Below are positions 8,512 through 14,693 of a stretch of 14,693 nt of DNA, piece after piece. The stretch covers positions 1-14,693 of the forward strand of contig JAASTL010000005.1 of assembly GCA_021767305.1 (NCBI GenBank). The letters are read 5' to 3'. Within the stretch, counting starts at the first letter, position 1, and every line of letters starts with the position of its first letter. This stretch comes from Piscirickettsiaceae bacterium (GTDB lineage Bacteria; Pseudomonadota; Gammaproteobacteria; Thiomicrospirales; Thiomicrospiraceae). The position numbers were made by a program, and so were the translations under genes. The notes beneath the pieces were generated by a model. It was not told where the DNA came from. It saw only the letters and a list, made by a program, of their open reading frames with translations, and made no database searches.

Positions 8512-8826
8512 TTAAGCGTCGATCGCTTTACCAGTAGATTTAAAAACGCGAATCTTAGTATCACCTTCAACTTTAAAACCAACCTTGTCAGCCTTATTTG
8601 TTTCAGGGTTAACTAACGCTACATTTGAGGCATCAATAGGCATTTCTTTAGAAACGATTCCACCCTGCGCACCAGTCATAGGATTTGGGCGAGTGTGCTT
8701 CTTAACTAGGTTAATACCATCGACTAAAACTTTACCATTTGCTTGAACATCAGAAATCGATCCACGCTTCCCTTTGTCCTTACCAGTAATAACGATAACC
8801 TCGTCACCTTTTCTTAAACGATTCAT
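8512..8826 (-). CDS. rplX: 50S ribosomal protein L24
   Basis: L24 (uL24), 104 residues as in E. coli, an early-assembly protein near the exit tunnel. The KOW motif appears as [19 protein letters not shown] at the N-terminus, followed by [15 protein letters not shown] and [24 protein letters not shown] lies before the ATG. Gaps are 10 bp from rplN and 15 bp to rplE. Confidence 0.97.
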   Translation of the reverse strand: MNRLRKGDEVIVITGKDKGKRGSISDVQANGKVLVDGINLVKKHTRPNPMTGAQGGIVSKEMPIDASNVALVNPETNKADKVGFKVEGDTKIRVFKSTGKAIDA

Positions 8827-8836
8827 TGGTTCTTCC

Positions 8837-9205
8837 TTATAGTACTTCAGGAGCTAGTGAAACGATTTTCATAAATTTATCGTTACGAAGCTCACGAGTT
8901 ACTGGGCCGAAGATACGTGTACCAATTGGCTCATGCTTAGCGTTAAGAATAACTGCAGCATTGCCGTCAAACTTAATCAATGAACCATCTTGACGTCTTA
9001 CACCTTTAGCAGTACGAACGACTACCGCATTGTAAACATCACCTTTCTTCACTTTGCCGCGTGGTGCCGCTTCTTTGACACTCACTTTGATTACATCGCC
9101 AATGGCAGCATAACGACGGTGAGAACCGCCTAATACTTTAATACATTGGACGCGGCGTGCTCCGCTGTTGTCTGCAACATCAAGCACTGTTTGCATCTGA
9201 ATCAT
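8837..9205 (-). CDS. rplN: 50S ribosomal protein L14
   Basis: L14 (uL14), 122 residues (123 in E. coli), which forms intersubunit bridges with 16S rRNA and is the docking site of the silencing factor RsfS. It begins [20 protein letters not shown], followed by [24 protein letters not shown]-like [12 protein letters not shown] and the C-terminus [14 protein letters not shown] (9216-9213) is the Shine-Dalgarno, 7 nt from the ATG. It is the first gene of the spc operon, and the segment just before its start can pair with an upstream leader sequence (see spc leader). Confidence 0.98.
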   Translation of the reverse strand: MIQMQTVLDVADNSGARRVQCIKVLGGSHRRYAAIGDVIKVSVKEAAPRGKVKKGDVYNAVVVRTAKGVRRQDGSLIKFDGNAAVILNAKHEPIGTRIFGPVTRELRNDKFMKIVSLAPEVL

Positions 9206-9313
9206 GGTGGGACTCCATCCATAAACTAAAAATTACTTACAGCACAAAAACCACCTGAAAGAGCAGTCCCACAGTATTTTGTGGCTTACATCTTAAAGGT
9301 GGCTTTTAAATTT
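9206..9313 (-). promoter_or_regulatory. spc operon leader with alternative RNA helices
   Basis: The leader expected from the spc promoter is about 108 nt. In the RNA, the 11-nt arm at 9307-9297 (with GCCACCU) pairs with 9256-9246 (AGGUGGUUUUU, one G-U pair) and encloses a small hairpin CCACA/UGUGG (9284-9280 with 9273-9269). Competing with that hairpin, GUGGGACU (9272-9265) is perfectly complementary to AGUCCCAC (9214-9207), which covers the end of the Shine-Dalgarno and the spacer of rplN. GGUGG (9255-9251) could also pair with CCACC (9210-9206). These pairings are seen directly; a regulatory switch is inference. Confidence 0.5.
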
Positions 9314-9319
9314 CCGCGA

Positions 9320-9328
9320 ATTATACCA
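9320..9328 (-). promoter_or_regulatory. promoter of the spc operon (extended -10)
   Basis: TGG-TATAAT on the minus strand, followed by TCGCG, in the 152-bp rpsQ-rplN gap. The 14-mer TGGTATAATTCGCG is identical to the S10 promoter. The -35 region at 17-bp spacing (CTTTTA) is weak, as often with extended -10 promoters. E. coli has its spc promoter in the same gap. Confidence 0.8.
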
Positions 9329-9357
9329 GATAATTTACAGAATAAAAGCTATAAAAC

Positions 9358-9621
9358 TTAAATCTTCGCTTTTTCGTCGATATTAACCAAAGTCCATGAT
9401 TTCGATTTCGACATCGGAGTAGTTTCTTGAATAGTAACTGTATCACCGATACCTGCAGTATTACCTGCATCATGAGCCATGATTTTTGTAGACTTCTTAA
9501 CGAATTTTTTGTATTTAGGGTGCTTAATGAAACGATTGATACGAACAACAATTGAATCAGTCATTTTGTTAGAAACAACTTCACCCTGCATAGTACGTGC
9601 TTTTTTTGCTTGATCCGTCAT
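9358..9621 (-). CDS. rpsQ: 30S ribosomal protein S17
   Basis: S17 (uS17), 87 residues (84 in E. coli), an OB-fold primary binder of the 16S 5' domain. It starts [20 protein letters not shown], followed by [30 protein letters not shown] and the end part [21 protein letters not shown] lies inside the end of rpmC, 9 nt before the ATG, and only 2 bp separate the genes. It is the last gene of the S10 operon; no terminator is visible after it before the spc promoter. Confidence 0.97.
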   Translation of the reverse strand: MTDQAKKARTMQGEVVSNKMTDSIVVRINRFIKHPKYKKFVKKSTKIMAHDAGNTAGIGDTVTIQETTPMSKSKSWTLVNIDEKAKI

Positions 9622-9623
9622 GA

Positions 9624-9815
9624 TTATTTACTCACCTTTTGACGAATGATGGTCTTTACTCGTGCAATAGTACGACGTACTTTTTTGATTTGCGCTGAGT
9701 TAGACAACTGGCCAGTTGCATTTTGCATTCTTAGATTGAATTGCTCTTTACGAAGATTAATTAACTCTTCACGCAATTCCTCTACTGACTTTTCATTTAA
9801 TTCTTTCGCTGTCAT
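9624..9815 (-). CDS. rpmC: 50S ribosomal protein L29
   Basis: L29 (uL29), 63 residues as in E. coli, a two-helix protein at the exit tunnel that helps bind trigger factor and SRP. It begins [18 protein letters not shown], with the conserved [10 protein letters not shown] and a basic end [17 protein letters not shown]. The ATG directly follows the rplP TAA with no base between, so translation is almost certainly coupled to rplP. Confidence 0.97.
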   Translation of the reverse strand: MTAKELNEKSVEELREELINLRKEQFNLRMQNATGQLSNSAQIKKVRRTIARVKTIIRQKVSK

Positions 9816-10229
9816 TTACATCACCGTTCTAGTTACAACTTGTGTTTTGAAAGGAAGTTTAGCAGCAGCCAGTTCAAAAGCTTCGCGTGCTAGCTTCTCA
9901 TCAACACCTTGCATTTCGAATAGGATACGACCTGGTTGAATTTGAGCAACCCAGTACTCAACAGAACCTTTACCCTTACCCATACGAACTTCAAGTGGTT
10001 TATTAGTAATTGGTTTGTCAGGGAAAACGCGGATCCAGATTTTAGCTCCACGTTTTACGTGACGAGTCATAACACGACGACCAGCTTCGATTTGGCGTGA
10101 AGTCATACGACCACGCTCTAAGGCTTTAAGACCGTAATCACCAAAGCTAACTTTGTTTCCAACTTGCGCCAGACCACGGTTACGACCTTTTTGTACTTTT
10201 CTAAATTTTGTACGCTTAGGCATTAACAT
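9816..10229 (-). CDS. rplP: 50S ribosomal protein L16
   Basis: L16 (uL16), 137 residues (136 in E. coli), which binds near the A-site tRNA and is needed late in 50S assembly. It begins [21 protein letters not shown]; the core has [16 protein letters not shown] and [15 protein letters not shown], and it ends [12 protein letters not shown]82 in VRMGKGKG corresponds to the arginine hydroxylated by the oxygenase YcfD/RoxA in E. coli. AAGGA lies 9 nt before the ATG. Confidence 0.98.
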   Translation of the reverse strand: MLMPKRTKFRKVQKGRNRGLAQVGNKVSFGDYGLKALERGRMTSRQIEAGRRVMTRHVKRGAKIWIRVFPDKPITNKPLEVRMGKGKGSVEYWVAQIQPGRILFEMQGVDEKLAREAFELAAAKLPFKTQVVTRTVM

Positions 10230-10243
10230 AGTAAGTTATCCTT

Positions 10244-10924
10244 TTATTTACGGCCTTTCTTGCCCTTAGAATCATTGTTATTTTCTAGTGCAAGCTTTCC
10301 AAGCTTCTCGCCTTTGAAAATCCAAACCTTAACGCCGATTTTACCGTAAGTAGTATCAGCTTCATAAGTTGCATAATCAATGTCAGCGCGGAAAGTATGT
10401 AGAGGTACGCGACCTTCACGATACCATTCTGCACGTGCGATATCCGCACCATTCAAACGACCAGAAACCGTAACTTTGATACCTTCAGCACCAAGACGCA
10501 TTGCATTACCAACCGCACGCTTCATAGCACGACGGAATTGGATACGCTTTTCTAGCTGTTGTGCGATTGACTCACCAACCAACTTAGCATCTAGTTCAGG
10601 CTTTTTAATTTCTTCGATATTGATGTTAACTGGCATACCAGTCATAGCAGAAAGCTGGGCTTTTAGCTTCTCAATATCTTCACCTTTCTTACCAATTACC
10701 ACACCAGGGCGCGCAGTATGAATGGTGATACGAATACCGTTAGCAACGCGTTCGATCTTAATATTCGAAACTGAAGCATGTGCTAACTTCTTATTTAATT
10801 CTTCACGAATTTGGATGTCGCTGATTAGGAAATCAGAATAGTTTTTACTATCTGCATACCAACGAGCATTCCAGTCTCTAGTAATACCTAGACGAATCCC
10901 AACAGGATTGACTTTTTGACCCAT
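10244..10924 (-). CDS. rpsC: 30S ribosomal protein S3
   Basis: S3 (uS3), 226 residues (233 in E. coli), at the mRNA entry channel, where it contributes to the ribosomal helicase activity. It begins [22 protein letters not shown]. The KH domain has the GKKG loop at 78-81. The basic segment [22 protein letters not shown] matches the mRNA-contacting arginines, followed by [23 protein letters not shown] and [14 protein letters not shown]. The C-terminal tail is short and basic. GGAGAG precedes the ATG. Confidence 0.98.
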   Translation of the reverse strand: MGQKVNPVGIRLGITRDWNARWYADSKNYSDFLISDIQIREELNKKLAHASVSNIKIERVANGIRITIHTARPGVVIGKKGEDIEKLKAQLSAMTGMPVNINIEEIKKPELDAKLVGESIAQQLEKRIQFRRAMKRAVGNAMRLGAEGIKVTVSGRLNGADIARAEWYREGRVPLHTFRADIDYATYEADTTYGKIGVKVWIFKGEKLGKLALENNNDSKGKKGRK

Positions 10925-10935
10925 CCTGACTCTCC

Positions 10936-11268
10936 TTACTTCTCGCCAACAGTCACAGTAATGTGACTGGTGCGTTTTAAGATACGGTTACCGCGACCTT
11001 TTGCACGAGCGCGCATACGCTTCATGATTGGGCCTTCGTTTACATAAGCTGCAGTCACCTGAAGCTCATCAATGTCCATACCGTTGTTGTTTTCAGCATT
11101 TGCAATCGCAGAGTTAAGAATTTTCTTAATCAAAGCGGCAGCTTTTTTATCACTGAACTGTAAAATATTTACAGCTTGCTCAACATCTTTTCCACGAATA
11201 AGATCAGCAACTAAACGTGCTTTCTGTGGAGAGATACGAGCAAATTTATGAGTTGCACTAACTTGCAT
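10936..11268 (-). CDS. rplV: 50S ribosomal protein L22
   Basis: L22 (uL22), 110 residues as in E. coli, whose beta hairpin lines the exit-tunnel constriction; changes there can give macrolide resistance. It starts [26 protein letters not shown]; the hairpin part [24 protein letters not shown] looks complete, with no deletion visible. GGGG lies upstream of the ATG. Gaps are 12 bp from rpsS and 11 bp to rpsC. Confidence 0.98.
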   Translation of the reverse strand: MQVSATHKFARISPQKARLVADLIRGKDVEQAVNILQFSDKKAAALIKKILNSAIANAENNNGMDIDELQVTAAYVNEGPIMKRMRARAKGRGNRILKRTSHITVTVGEK

Positions 11269-11280
11269 ATCTAACCCCTA

Positions 11281-11556
11281 TTAACGTTTAGCTTTCTTAT
11301 CCGCAGCATGGCCGCGATAAGTACGAGTCATTGAAAATTCGCCTAATTTGTGGCCAACCATATTCTCAGTTACATAAACTGGAATATGCTCTTTACCATT
11401 ATGTACAGCGATTGTTAATCCAATCATTTCAGGCAAGATCATTGAACGTCTTGACCATGTTTTAATTGGACGTTTGTTACCAGATTCTTGTGCCTCTTCC
11501 ACTTTTTTAATCAAGTGAAGGTCAACAAAAGGGCCTTTTTTAACTGAACGTGGCAT
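11281..11556 (-). CDS. rpsS: 30S ribosomal protein S19
   Basis: S19 (uS19), 91 residues (92 in E. coli), in the 30S head, paired with S13. It starts [19 protein letters not shown], followed by [33 protein letters not shown] and [23 protein letters not shown] precedes the ATG, one of the strongest ribosome binding sites here. Confidence 0.98.
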   Translation of the reverse strand: MPRSVKKGPFVDLHLIKKVEEAQESGNKRPIKTWSRRSMILPEMIGLTIAVHNGKEHIPVYVTENMVGHKLGEFSMTRTYRGHAADKKAKR

Positions 11557-11568
11557 CAGTGTCCTTCC

Positions 11569-12399
11569 TTATTTCTTGTTACGGTGACGAACAATCATAT
11601 TGTCCGTACGCTTATTACTACGAGTCTTCTTACCTTTGGTTGGAACACCCCATGGAGTAACAGGGTTACGACCACCAGAAGTACGCCCTTCACCACCACC
11701 GTGAGGGTGATCTACCGGGTTCATAGCGACACCGCGAACAGTAGGACGAACACCACGCCAGCGTGTAGCACCAGCTTTACCTAACTTACGTAGGCTGTGC
11801 TCAGAGTTACCCACTTCACCGATAGTTGCTTTACATTCAGCAAGTATTTTACGCATCTCACCAGAACGAAGCTTAACTAGTACGTATTGACCATCACGAC
11901 CAGCGATAGAAACAGAAGCACCAGCAGAACGAGCAATTTGCCCACCCTTACCAGGACGCATTTCTACGTTGTGAACGATAGTACCTACTGGAATATTACG
12001 TAACGGTAGAGTATTACCAACTTTAATTGATACATGATCACCTGACTCTACAACCGCTCCTGCTTCAATACCTTTTGGTGCAAGAATATAAGCACGTTCG
12101 CCATCTGCATATTTCAATAGTGCAATGTGTGCTGTACGGTTAGGATCATATTCCAAACGCTCAACAGTCGCTGGGATACCAGCCTTGCTGCGTTTGAAGT
12201 CAACTAGGCGATAATGCTGTTTATGACCACCACCAGTATGACGCACTGTAATACGACCATTGTTGTTACGACCACCAGATTTAGACTTCTTTTCTAGTAG
12301 TGCAGCGTGTGGCTTGCCTTTGTGAAGTTTAGGCTCAACAACGCTTACAACAAAGCGACGACCAGCAGAAGTTGGTTTGGACTTTCTAATAATTGCCAT
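11569..12399 (-). CDS. rplB: 50S ribosomal protein L2
   Basis: L2 (uL2), 276 residues (273 in E. coli), which supports the peptidyl-transferase centre and subunit joining. An RNA-binding domain with [17 protein letters not shown] (48-64) and [15 protein letters not shown] is followed by the C-terminal [20 protein letters not shown], whose DHPHGGGEG part (230-238) contains the histidine important for peptidyl transfer in E. coli. AGGAG lies before the ATG. Gaps are 11 bp from rplW and 12 bp to rpsS. Confidence 0.98.
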   Translation of the reverse strand: MAIIRKSKPTSAGRRFVVSVVEPKLHKGKPHAALLEKKSKSGGRNNNGRITVRHTGGGHKQHYRLVDFKRSKAGIPATVERLEYDPNRTAHIALLKYADGERAYILAPKGIEAGAVVESGDHVSIKVGNTLPLRNIPVGTIVHNVEMRPGKGGQIARSAGASVSIAGRDGQYVLVKLRSGEMRKILAECKATIGEVGNSEHSLRKLGKAGATRWRGVRPTVRGVAMNPVDHPHGGGEGRTSGGRNPVTPWGVPTKGKKTRSNKRTDNMIVRHRNKK

Positions 12400-12410
12400 C
12401 TTTAAACTCC

Positions 12411-12707
12411 TTACTCAGCAGCCGCAAAATCGATTTCTTGACCAGATACAAGACGAACGATCGCTTTGCGAACACCGTTACGTGTACCTTGACGGCCTTT
12501 GAATACTTTGCGCTTACCTTTAATGTTAATCATATTTACAGATTGAACTTTTACATCAAATAAAGATTCAACTGCGGCTTTTACCTCTGCTTTAGTTGCA
12601 GTAGGTACAACCTTGAACACATACTGTTCTGATGCATCTGCCATAACGGCTGCTTTTTCAGAAACGTGTGGTGCAAGCAATACACTTAGAACTCTTTCTT
12701 GATTCAT
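12411..12707 (-). CDS. rplW: 50S ribosomal protein L23
   Basis: L23 (uL23), 98 residues (100 in E. coli), the main docking site for trigger factor and SRP at the tunnel exit. It begins [20 protein letters not shown], followed by [22 protein letters not shown] and [13 protein letters not shown]. The ATG shares four bases (ATGA) with the rplD stop, pointing to translational coupling. Confidence 0.98.
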   Translation of the reverse strand: MNQERVLSVLLAPHVSEKAAVMADASEQYVFKVVPTATKAEVKAAVESLFDVKVQSVNMINIKGKRKVFKGRQGTRNGVRKAIVRLVSGQEIDFAAAE

Positions 12708-13324
12708 GCTAATTGCTCCTCTAGTTGCTTAATAGCACCTTGAGTCATTACAACGTTCTGGAATCCAATTAAACTAACTGGATCTAGTGATGCAACATCA
12801 CAAACATCAGCGTTGTATAGGTTACGCGCTGACAAGTACAAATACTCATCAAAACCTTCCGTTACAACGAGTGCATCAGCAACATTCAATTGTGCTAGTT
12901 TTGATTTAAATTCTTTTGTCTTTGGTGCTTCAACTTTAAAGTCATCAACCACAACTAAACGACCTGTACGATTTAGTTCAGCAACAATTGAACGCATTGC
13001 ACCACGGTACATTTTCTTGTTTACTTTTTGAGAGAAATCACGATTATGACCAGGGAATGCACGACCACCGCCAACCCAGATAGGTCCACGAGTCGTACCG
13101 GCACGCGCACGGCCAGTCCCTTTTTGGCGCCATGGTTTAGCACCACCGCCGCTTACAGCTGCACGGTTCTTTTGACCTTTAGTACCAGCACGACCAGCAT
13201 TCATATATGCTGTCACAACTTGGTGAACTAAAGATTGATTAAATTCCACACTAAATAAATCATCAGAAACTGAAACGTTTCCAGACTCTTTACCTGTGGC
13301 TAATTCGATTAATTTTAAATCCAT
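12704..13324 (-). CDS. rplD: 50S ribosomal protein L4
   Basis: L4 (uL4), 206 residues (201 in E. coli), whose long loop reaches into the exit tunnel. Visible features are [25 protein letters not shown], the loop with [29 protein letters not shown], and the end [16 protein letters not shown]. The ATG at 13324 is chosen because AAGGTG, overlapping the rplC stop, lies 6 nt upstream; a GTG at 13333 lies inside that Shine-Dalgarno. In E. coli L4 represses its own operon through the S10 leader, but the leader here looks different. Confidence 0.97.
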   Translation of the reverse strand: MDLKLIELATGKESGNVSVSDDLFSVEFNQSLVHQVVTAYMNAGRAGTKGQKNRAAVSGGGAKPWRQKGTGRARAGTTRGPIWVGGGRAFPGHNRDFSQKVNKKMYRGAMRSIVAELNRTGRLVVVDDFKVEAPKTKEFKSKLAQLNVADALVVTEGFDEYLYLSARNLYNADVCDVASLDPVSLIGFQNVVMTQGAIKQLEEQLA

Positions 13325-13334
13325 CTTGCCCACC

Positions 13335-13970
13335 TTACTTCACAGCTTTACGAACAATGACAGTACTGTTTTTAGCGCCAGGAACTGCACCACGGATCAA
13401 TAAAAGACCGTTTTCAGCATCAACTTTTACTAAATCTAAGTTCTGTGTTGTTTGACGAACGTTACCCATGTGACCAGACATTTTCTTACCTTTGAAAACG
13501 CGACCAGGAGTTTGGTTTTGACCAATTGAACCGTTCGAACGGTGAGAGATAGAGTTACCGTGAGTCGCATCTTGCATACTAAAGTTGTGACGCTTGATAC
13601 CACCTTGGAAACCTTTACCTTTTGTAGTTCCAGTTACGTCAACAACAGGAATGTCGTTAAAACGCTCAACAGAGATTTCTGAACCTACTTCTAGACCTTC
13701 AAGATCCGCTTCTTCTGCACGGAATTCCCAAAGACCACGACCTGCTTCAACACCTGCTTTAGCAAAGTGTCCAGCTGCAGGCTTGCTTACACGACCAGCG
13801 TGAACTTTACCTGTGGTAACTTGAATAGCAGAATAACCATCAGTTTCAACTGTTTTGATTTGAGTAATCAAATTCGGCTCTACTTCTACAACTGTTACAG
13901 GAGTAGAAACACCGTCATCGTTGAAAACACGAGTCATTCCGATTTTTTTACCAATGATACCGATAGACAT
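13335..13970 (-). CDS. rplC: 50S ribosomal protein L3
   Basis: L3 (uL3), 211 residues (209 in E. coli), one of the first 50S assembly proteins, with a loop reaching the peptidyl-transferase centre. It begins [20 protein letters not shown], followed by [19 protein letters not shown] and [21 protein letters not shown], which contains the glutamine methylated by PrmB in E. coli. GAGG lies 7 nt before the ATG. The 62-bp gap to rpsJ is longer than its neighbours' and holds a hairpin. Confidence 0.98.
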   Translation of the reverse strand: MSIGIIGKKIGMTRVFNDDGVSTPVTVVEVEPNLITQIKTVETDGYSAIQVTTGKVHAGRVSKPAAGHFAKAGVEAGRGLWEFRAEEADLEGLEVGSEISVERFNDIPVVDVTGTTKGKGFQGGIKRHNFSMQDATHGNSISHRSNGSIGQNQTPGRVFKGKKMSGHMGNVRQTTQNLDLVKVDAENGLLLIRGAVPGAKNSTVIVRKAVK

Positions 13971-13994
13971 ATCATTACCTCATTATTATAAATT

Positions 13995-14021
13995 GCTCAT
14001 CATTACGATTGATGATTGAGC
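13995..14021 (-). other. hairpin between rpsJ and rplC
   Basis: GCUC-A-AUCAU in the mRNA pairs with AUGAU-GAGC around an 8-nt loop: 9 bp with one bulged base. No U tract follows, so it does not look like a terminator. It precedes an AU-rich stretch and the rplC Shine-Dalgarno; a processing, stabilising or coupling role is possible. Confidence 0.5.
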
Positions 14022-14032
14022 CACAAAATTGC

Positions 14033-14344
14033 TTAACGCAATTCTAATTGAACATCTACACCAGCAGCCAAATCTAGCTTCATTAATGCATCAACTGTTT
14101 TATCAGTTGGATCAACGATATCTAGTAGACGCTTATGAGTACGAATTTCGTACTGATCACGAGCATCTTTATTGACGTGTGGAGAGATCAAAACTGTGAA
14201 ACGCTCTTTGCGTGTTGGCATTGGGATCGGACCACGAACCTGTGCACCAGTACGCTTAGCAGTTTCCGTAATTTCACGTGCAGACTGATCAATCAAACGG
14301 TGATCGAACGCCTTTAAGCGAATACGAATATTTTGAGTCGCCAT
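14033..14344 (-). CDS. rpsJ: 30S ribosomal protein S10
   Basis: S10 (uS10, also NusE), 103 residues as in E. coli. It is in the 30S head and, with NusB, part of transcription antitermination complexes. It contains [37 protein letters not shown] and [20 protein letters not shown]. The ATG at 14344 ([10 protein letters not shown]) is preferred to the one at 14350 because AAGAG lies about 8 nt upstream and the length then matches the family. It is the first gene of the S10 operon. Confidence 0.98.
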   Translation of the reverse strand: MATQNIRIRLKAFDHRLIDQSAREITETAKRTGAQVRGPIPMPTRKERFTVLISPHVNKDARDQYEIRTHKRLLDIVDPTDKTVDALMKLDLAAGVDVQLELR

Positions 14345-14350
14345 AATCAT

Positions 14351-14419
14351 TTCTCTTAGGTTAAAAACAAGAAAAACACCCCGAAATCAACAAGATAAAT
14401 TAAGGGGTACAAACCAAGG
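14351..14419 (-). promoter_or_regulatory. S10 operon leader with possible SD-masking helix
   Basis: The leader is about 70 nt, far shorter than in E. coli. Near its 5' end CUUGGUU (14418-14412) can pair with AACCUAAG (14362-14355, one bulged U), overlapping the rpsJ Shine-Dalgarno. This helix would enclose a second one, ACCCC/GGGGU (14408-14404 with 14382-14378), which is followed by U-rich RNA. The pairings are seen; regulation is inference. Confidence 0.4.
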
Positions 14420-14425
14420 TCGCGA

Positions 14426-14454
14426 ATTATACCAACCTTTTCTTTTTAAAACAA
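14426..14454 (-). promoter_or_regulatory. promoter of the S10 operon
   Basis: TTGTTT (14454-14449), a 17-bp spacer ending in TGG, and TATAAT (14431-14426) on the minus strand, followed by the GC-rich discriminator TCGCG. It combines a recognisable -35, an extended -10 and a sequence expected under stringent control. It lies between the tuf terminator and rpsJ. Confidence 0.88.
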
Positions 14455-14461
14455 CACCTTA

Positions 14462-14477
14462 TTTACCGGCCGGTAAA
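14462..14477. repeat. TTTACCGGCCGGTAAA palindrome, copy 4
   Basis: Perfect 16-bp palindrome, 7 bp upstream of the S10 -35 element and just after the tuf terminator U-tract. Identical to the 16-mer at 820-835. Its position would suit a regulator site or simply a tolerated intergenic insertion. Confidence 0.88.
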
Positions 14478-14481
14478 AAAC

Positions 14482-14509
14482 AAAAAAGGGAGCATAAAGC
14501 TCCCTTTTT
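14482..14509 (-). terminator. intrinsic terminator after tuf
   Basis: GGGAGC (14488-14493) pairs with GCTCCC (14499-14504) around a 5-nt loop, flanked by A and T runs that give a U6 tail on the minus strand. It starts 25 bp after the tuf stop and separates the EF-Tu transcript from the S10 operon. Confidence 0.92.
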
Positions 14510-14534
14510 CTAGTGATTGTTTAAATCTTCGAAA

Positions 14535-14693
14535 TTAGTCGATGATTTTAGCAACAACACCTGCACCAACTGTACGACCACCTTCACGGATTGCAAAACG
14601 TAGACCGTCTGACATCGCGATTGGGTTGATTAGCTCTACAGTCATTTGAACGTTATCACCAGGCATAACCATTTCTGTACCTGCTGGTAGTTC
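14535..14693 (-). CDS. tuf: elongation factor Tu (C-terminal part, runs off window)
   Basis: The last 52 codons of EF-Tu, the GTPase that brings aminoacyl-tRNA to the ribosome. The segment covers the end of domain 3: [20 protein letters not shown], then [17 protein letters not shown] and the C-terminus AKIID. The stop is TAA at 14537-14535 (minus strand). Directly preceding the S10 operon is the usual place in the str-S10 arrangement, without the genes E. coli has in between. A second tuf copy elsewhere cannot be judged. Confidence 0.98.
   Translation of the reverse strand, partial: ELPAGTEMVMPGDNVQMTVELINPIAMSDGLRFAIREGGRTVGAGVVAKIID

Noticed and set aside
9202..9222. Six-codon upstream reading frame (MDGVPP) whose TGA overlaps the rplN start
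   Set aside because: No Shine-Dalgarno precedes it and it may be fortuitous; kept only as a remark for leader studies.
10380..10721. 113-residue plus-strand frame opposite rpsC, and similar frames opposite other ribosomal genes
   Set aside because: They have low-complexity, arginine/serine-rich shadow translations of conserved genes and no ribosome binding signals.
12704..13333. Longer rplD starting at GTG 13333
   Set aside because: The GTG is inside the AAGGTG Shine-Dalgarno; the ATG at 13324 has correct spacing and a better family length.

Overview
The window is the large ribosomal-protein gene cluster of an AT-rich gammaproteobacterium, read entirely on the minus strand. RpoA, SecY and the ribosomal proteins match the E. 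coli families in order and almost in length, and S4 and S14 are of the zinc-free type. I cannot name the genus. Read in the direction of transcription (from high to low coordinates) it contains: the last 52 codons of EF-Tu (tuf) with an intrinsic terminator; the S10 operon (rpsJ-rplC-rplD-rplW-rplB-rpsS-rplV-rpsC-rplP-rpmC-rpsQ); the spc operon (rplN-rplX-rplE-rpsN-rpsH-rplF-rplR-rpsE-rpmD-rplO-secY); the alpha operon (rpsM-rpsK-rpsD-rpoA-rplQ); an intrinsic terminator; a TatD/YjjV-type hydrolase gene; and the start of a TcdA-like E1-type gene that overlaps its stop codon.

The genes are tightly packed, with gaps of 0 to about 22 bp inside operons and one ATGA overlap (rplD/rplW). Only the gaps that precede each operon are larger, and each holds a TATAAT -10 element. 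The S10 and spc promoters share an identical 14-mer, TGGTATAATTCGCG: an extended -10 with a GC-rich discriminator, the kind of sequence expected for stringent (ppGpp/DksA) control. The gene for L36 (rpmJ), usual between secY and rpsM, is missing. The leaders differ from E. coli: the S10 leader (about 70 nt) and the alpha leader (about 34 nt) look too short for the L4 and S4 control elements known there. The S10 and spc leaders can instead form RNA helices that cover part of the first gene's ribosome binding site.

The most unexpected signal is a perfect palindrome, ACCGGCCGGT, usually flanked by A/T as TTTACCGGCCGGTAAA. It occurs four times: three times in the 720-bp tatD-like gene, in two different reading frames, and once between the tuf terminator and the S10 promoter. 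By eye it does not occur in the roughly 13 kb of ribosomal genes. Such a GC-only core in AT-rich DNA, placed without regard to reading frame, suggests a genome-wide iterated palindrome or protein-binding site rather than a protein motif. No RNA genes, insertion sequences, CRISPR arrays or defence genes are visible, and no stretch over 300 bp lacks a gene.
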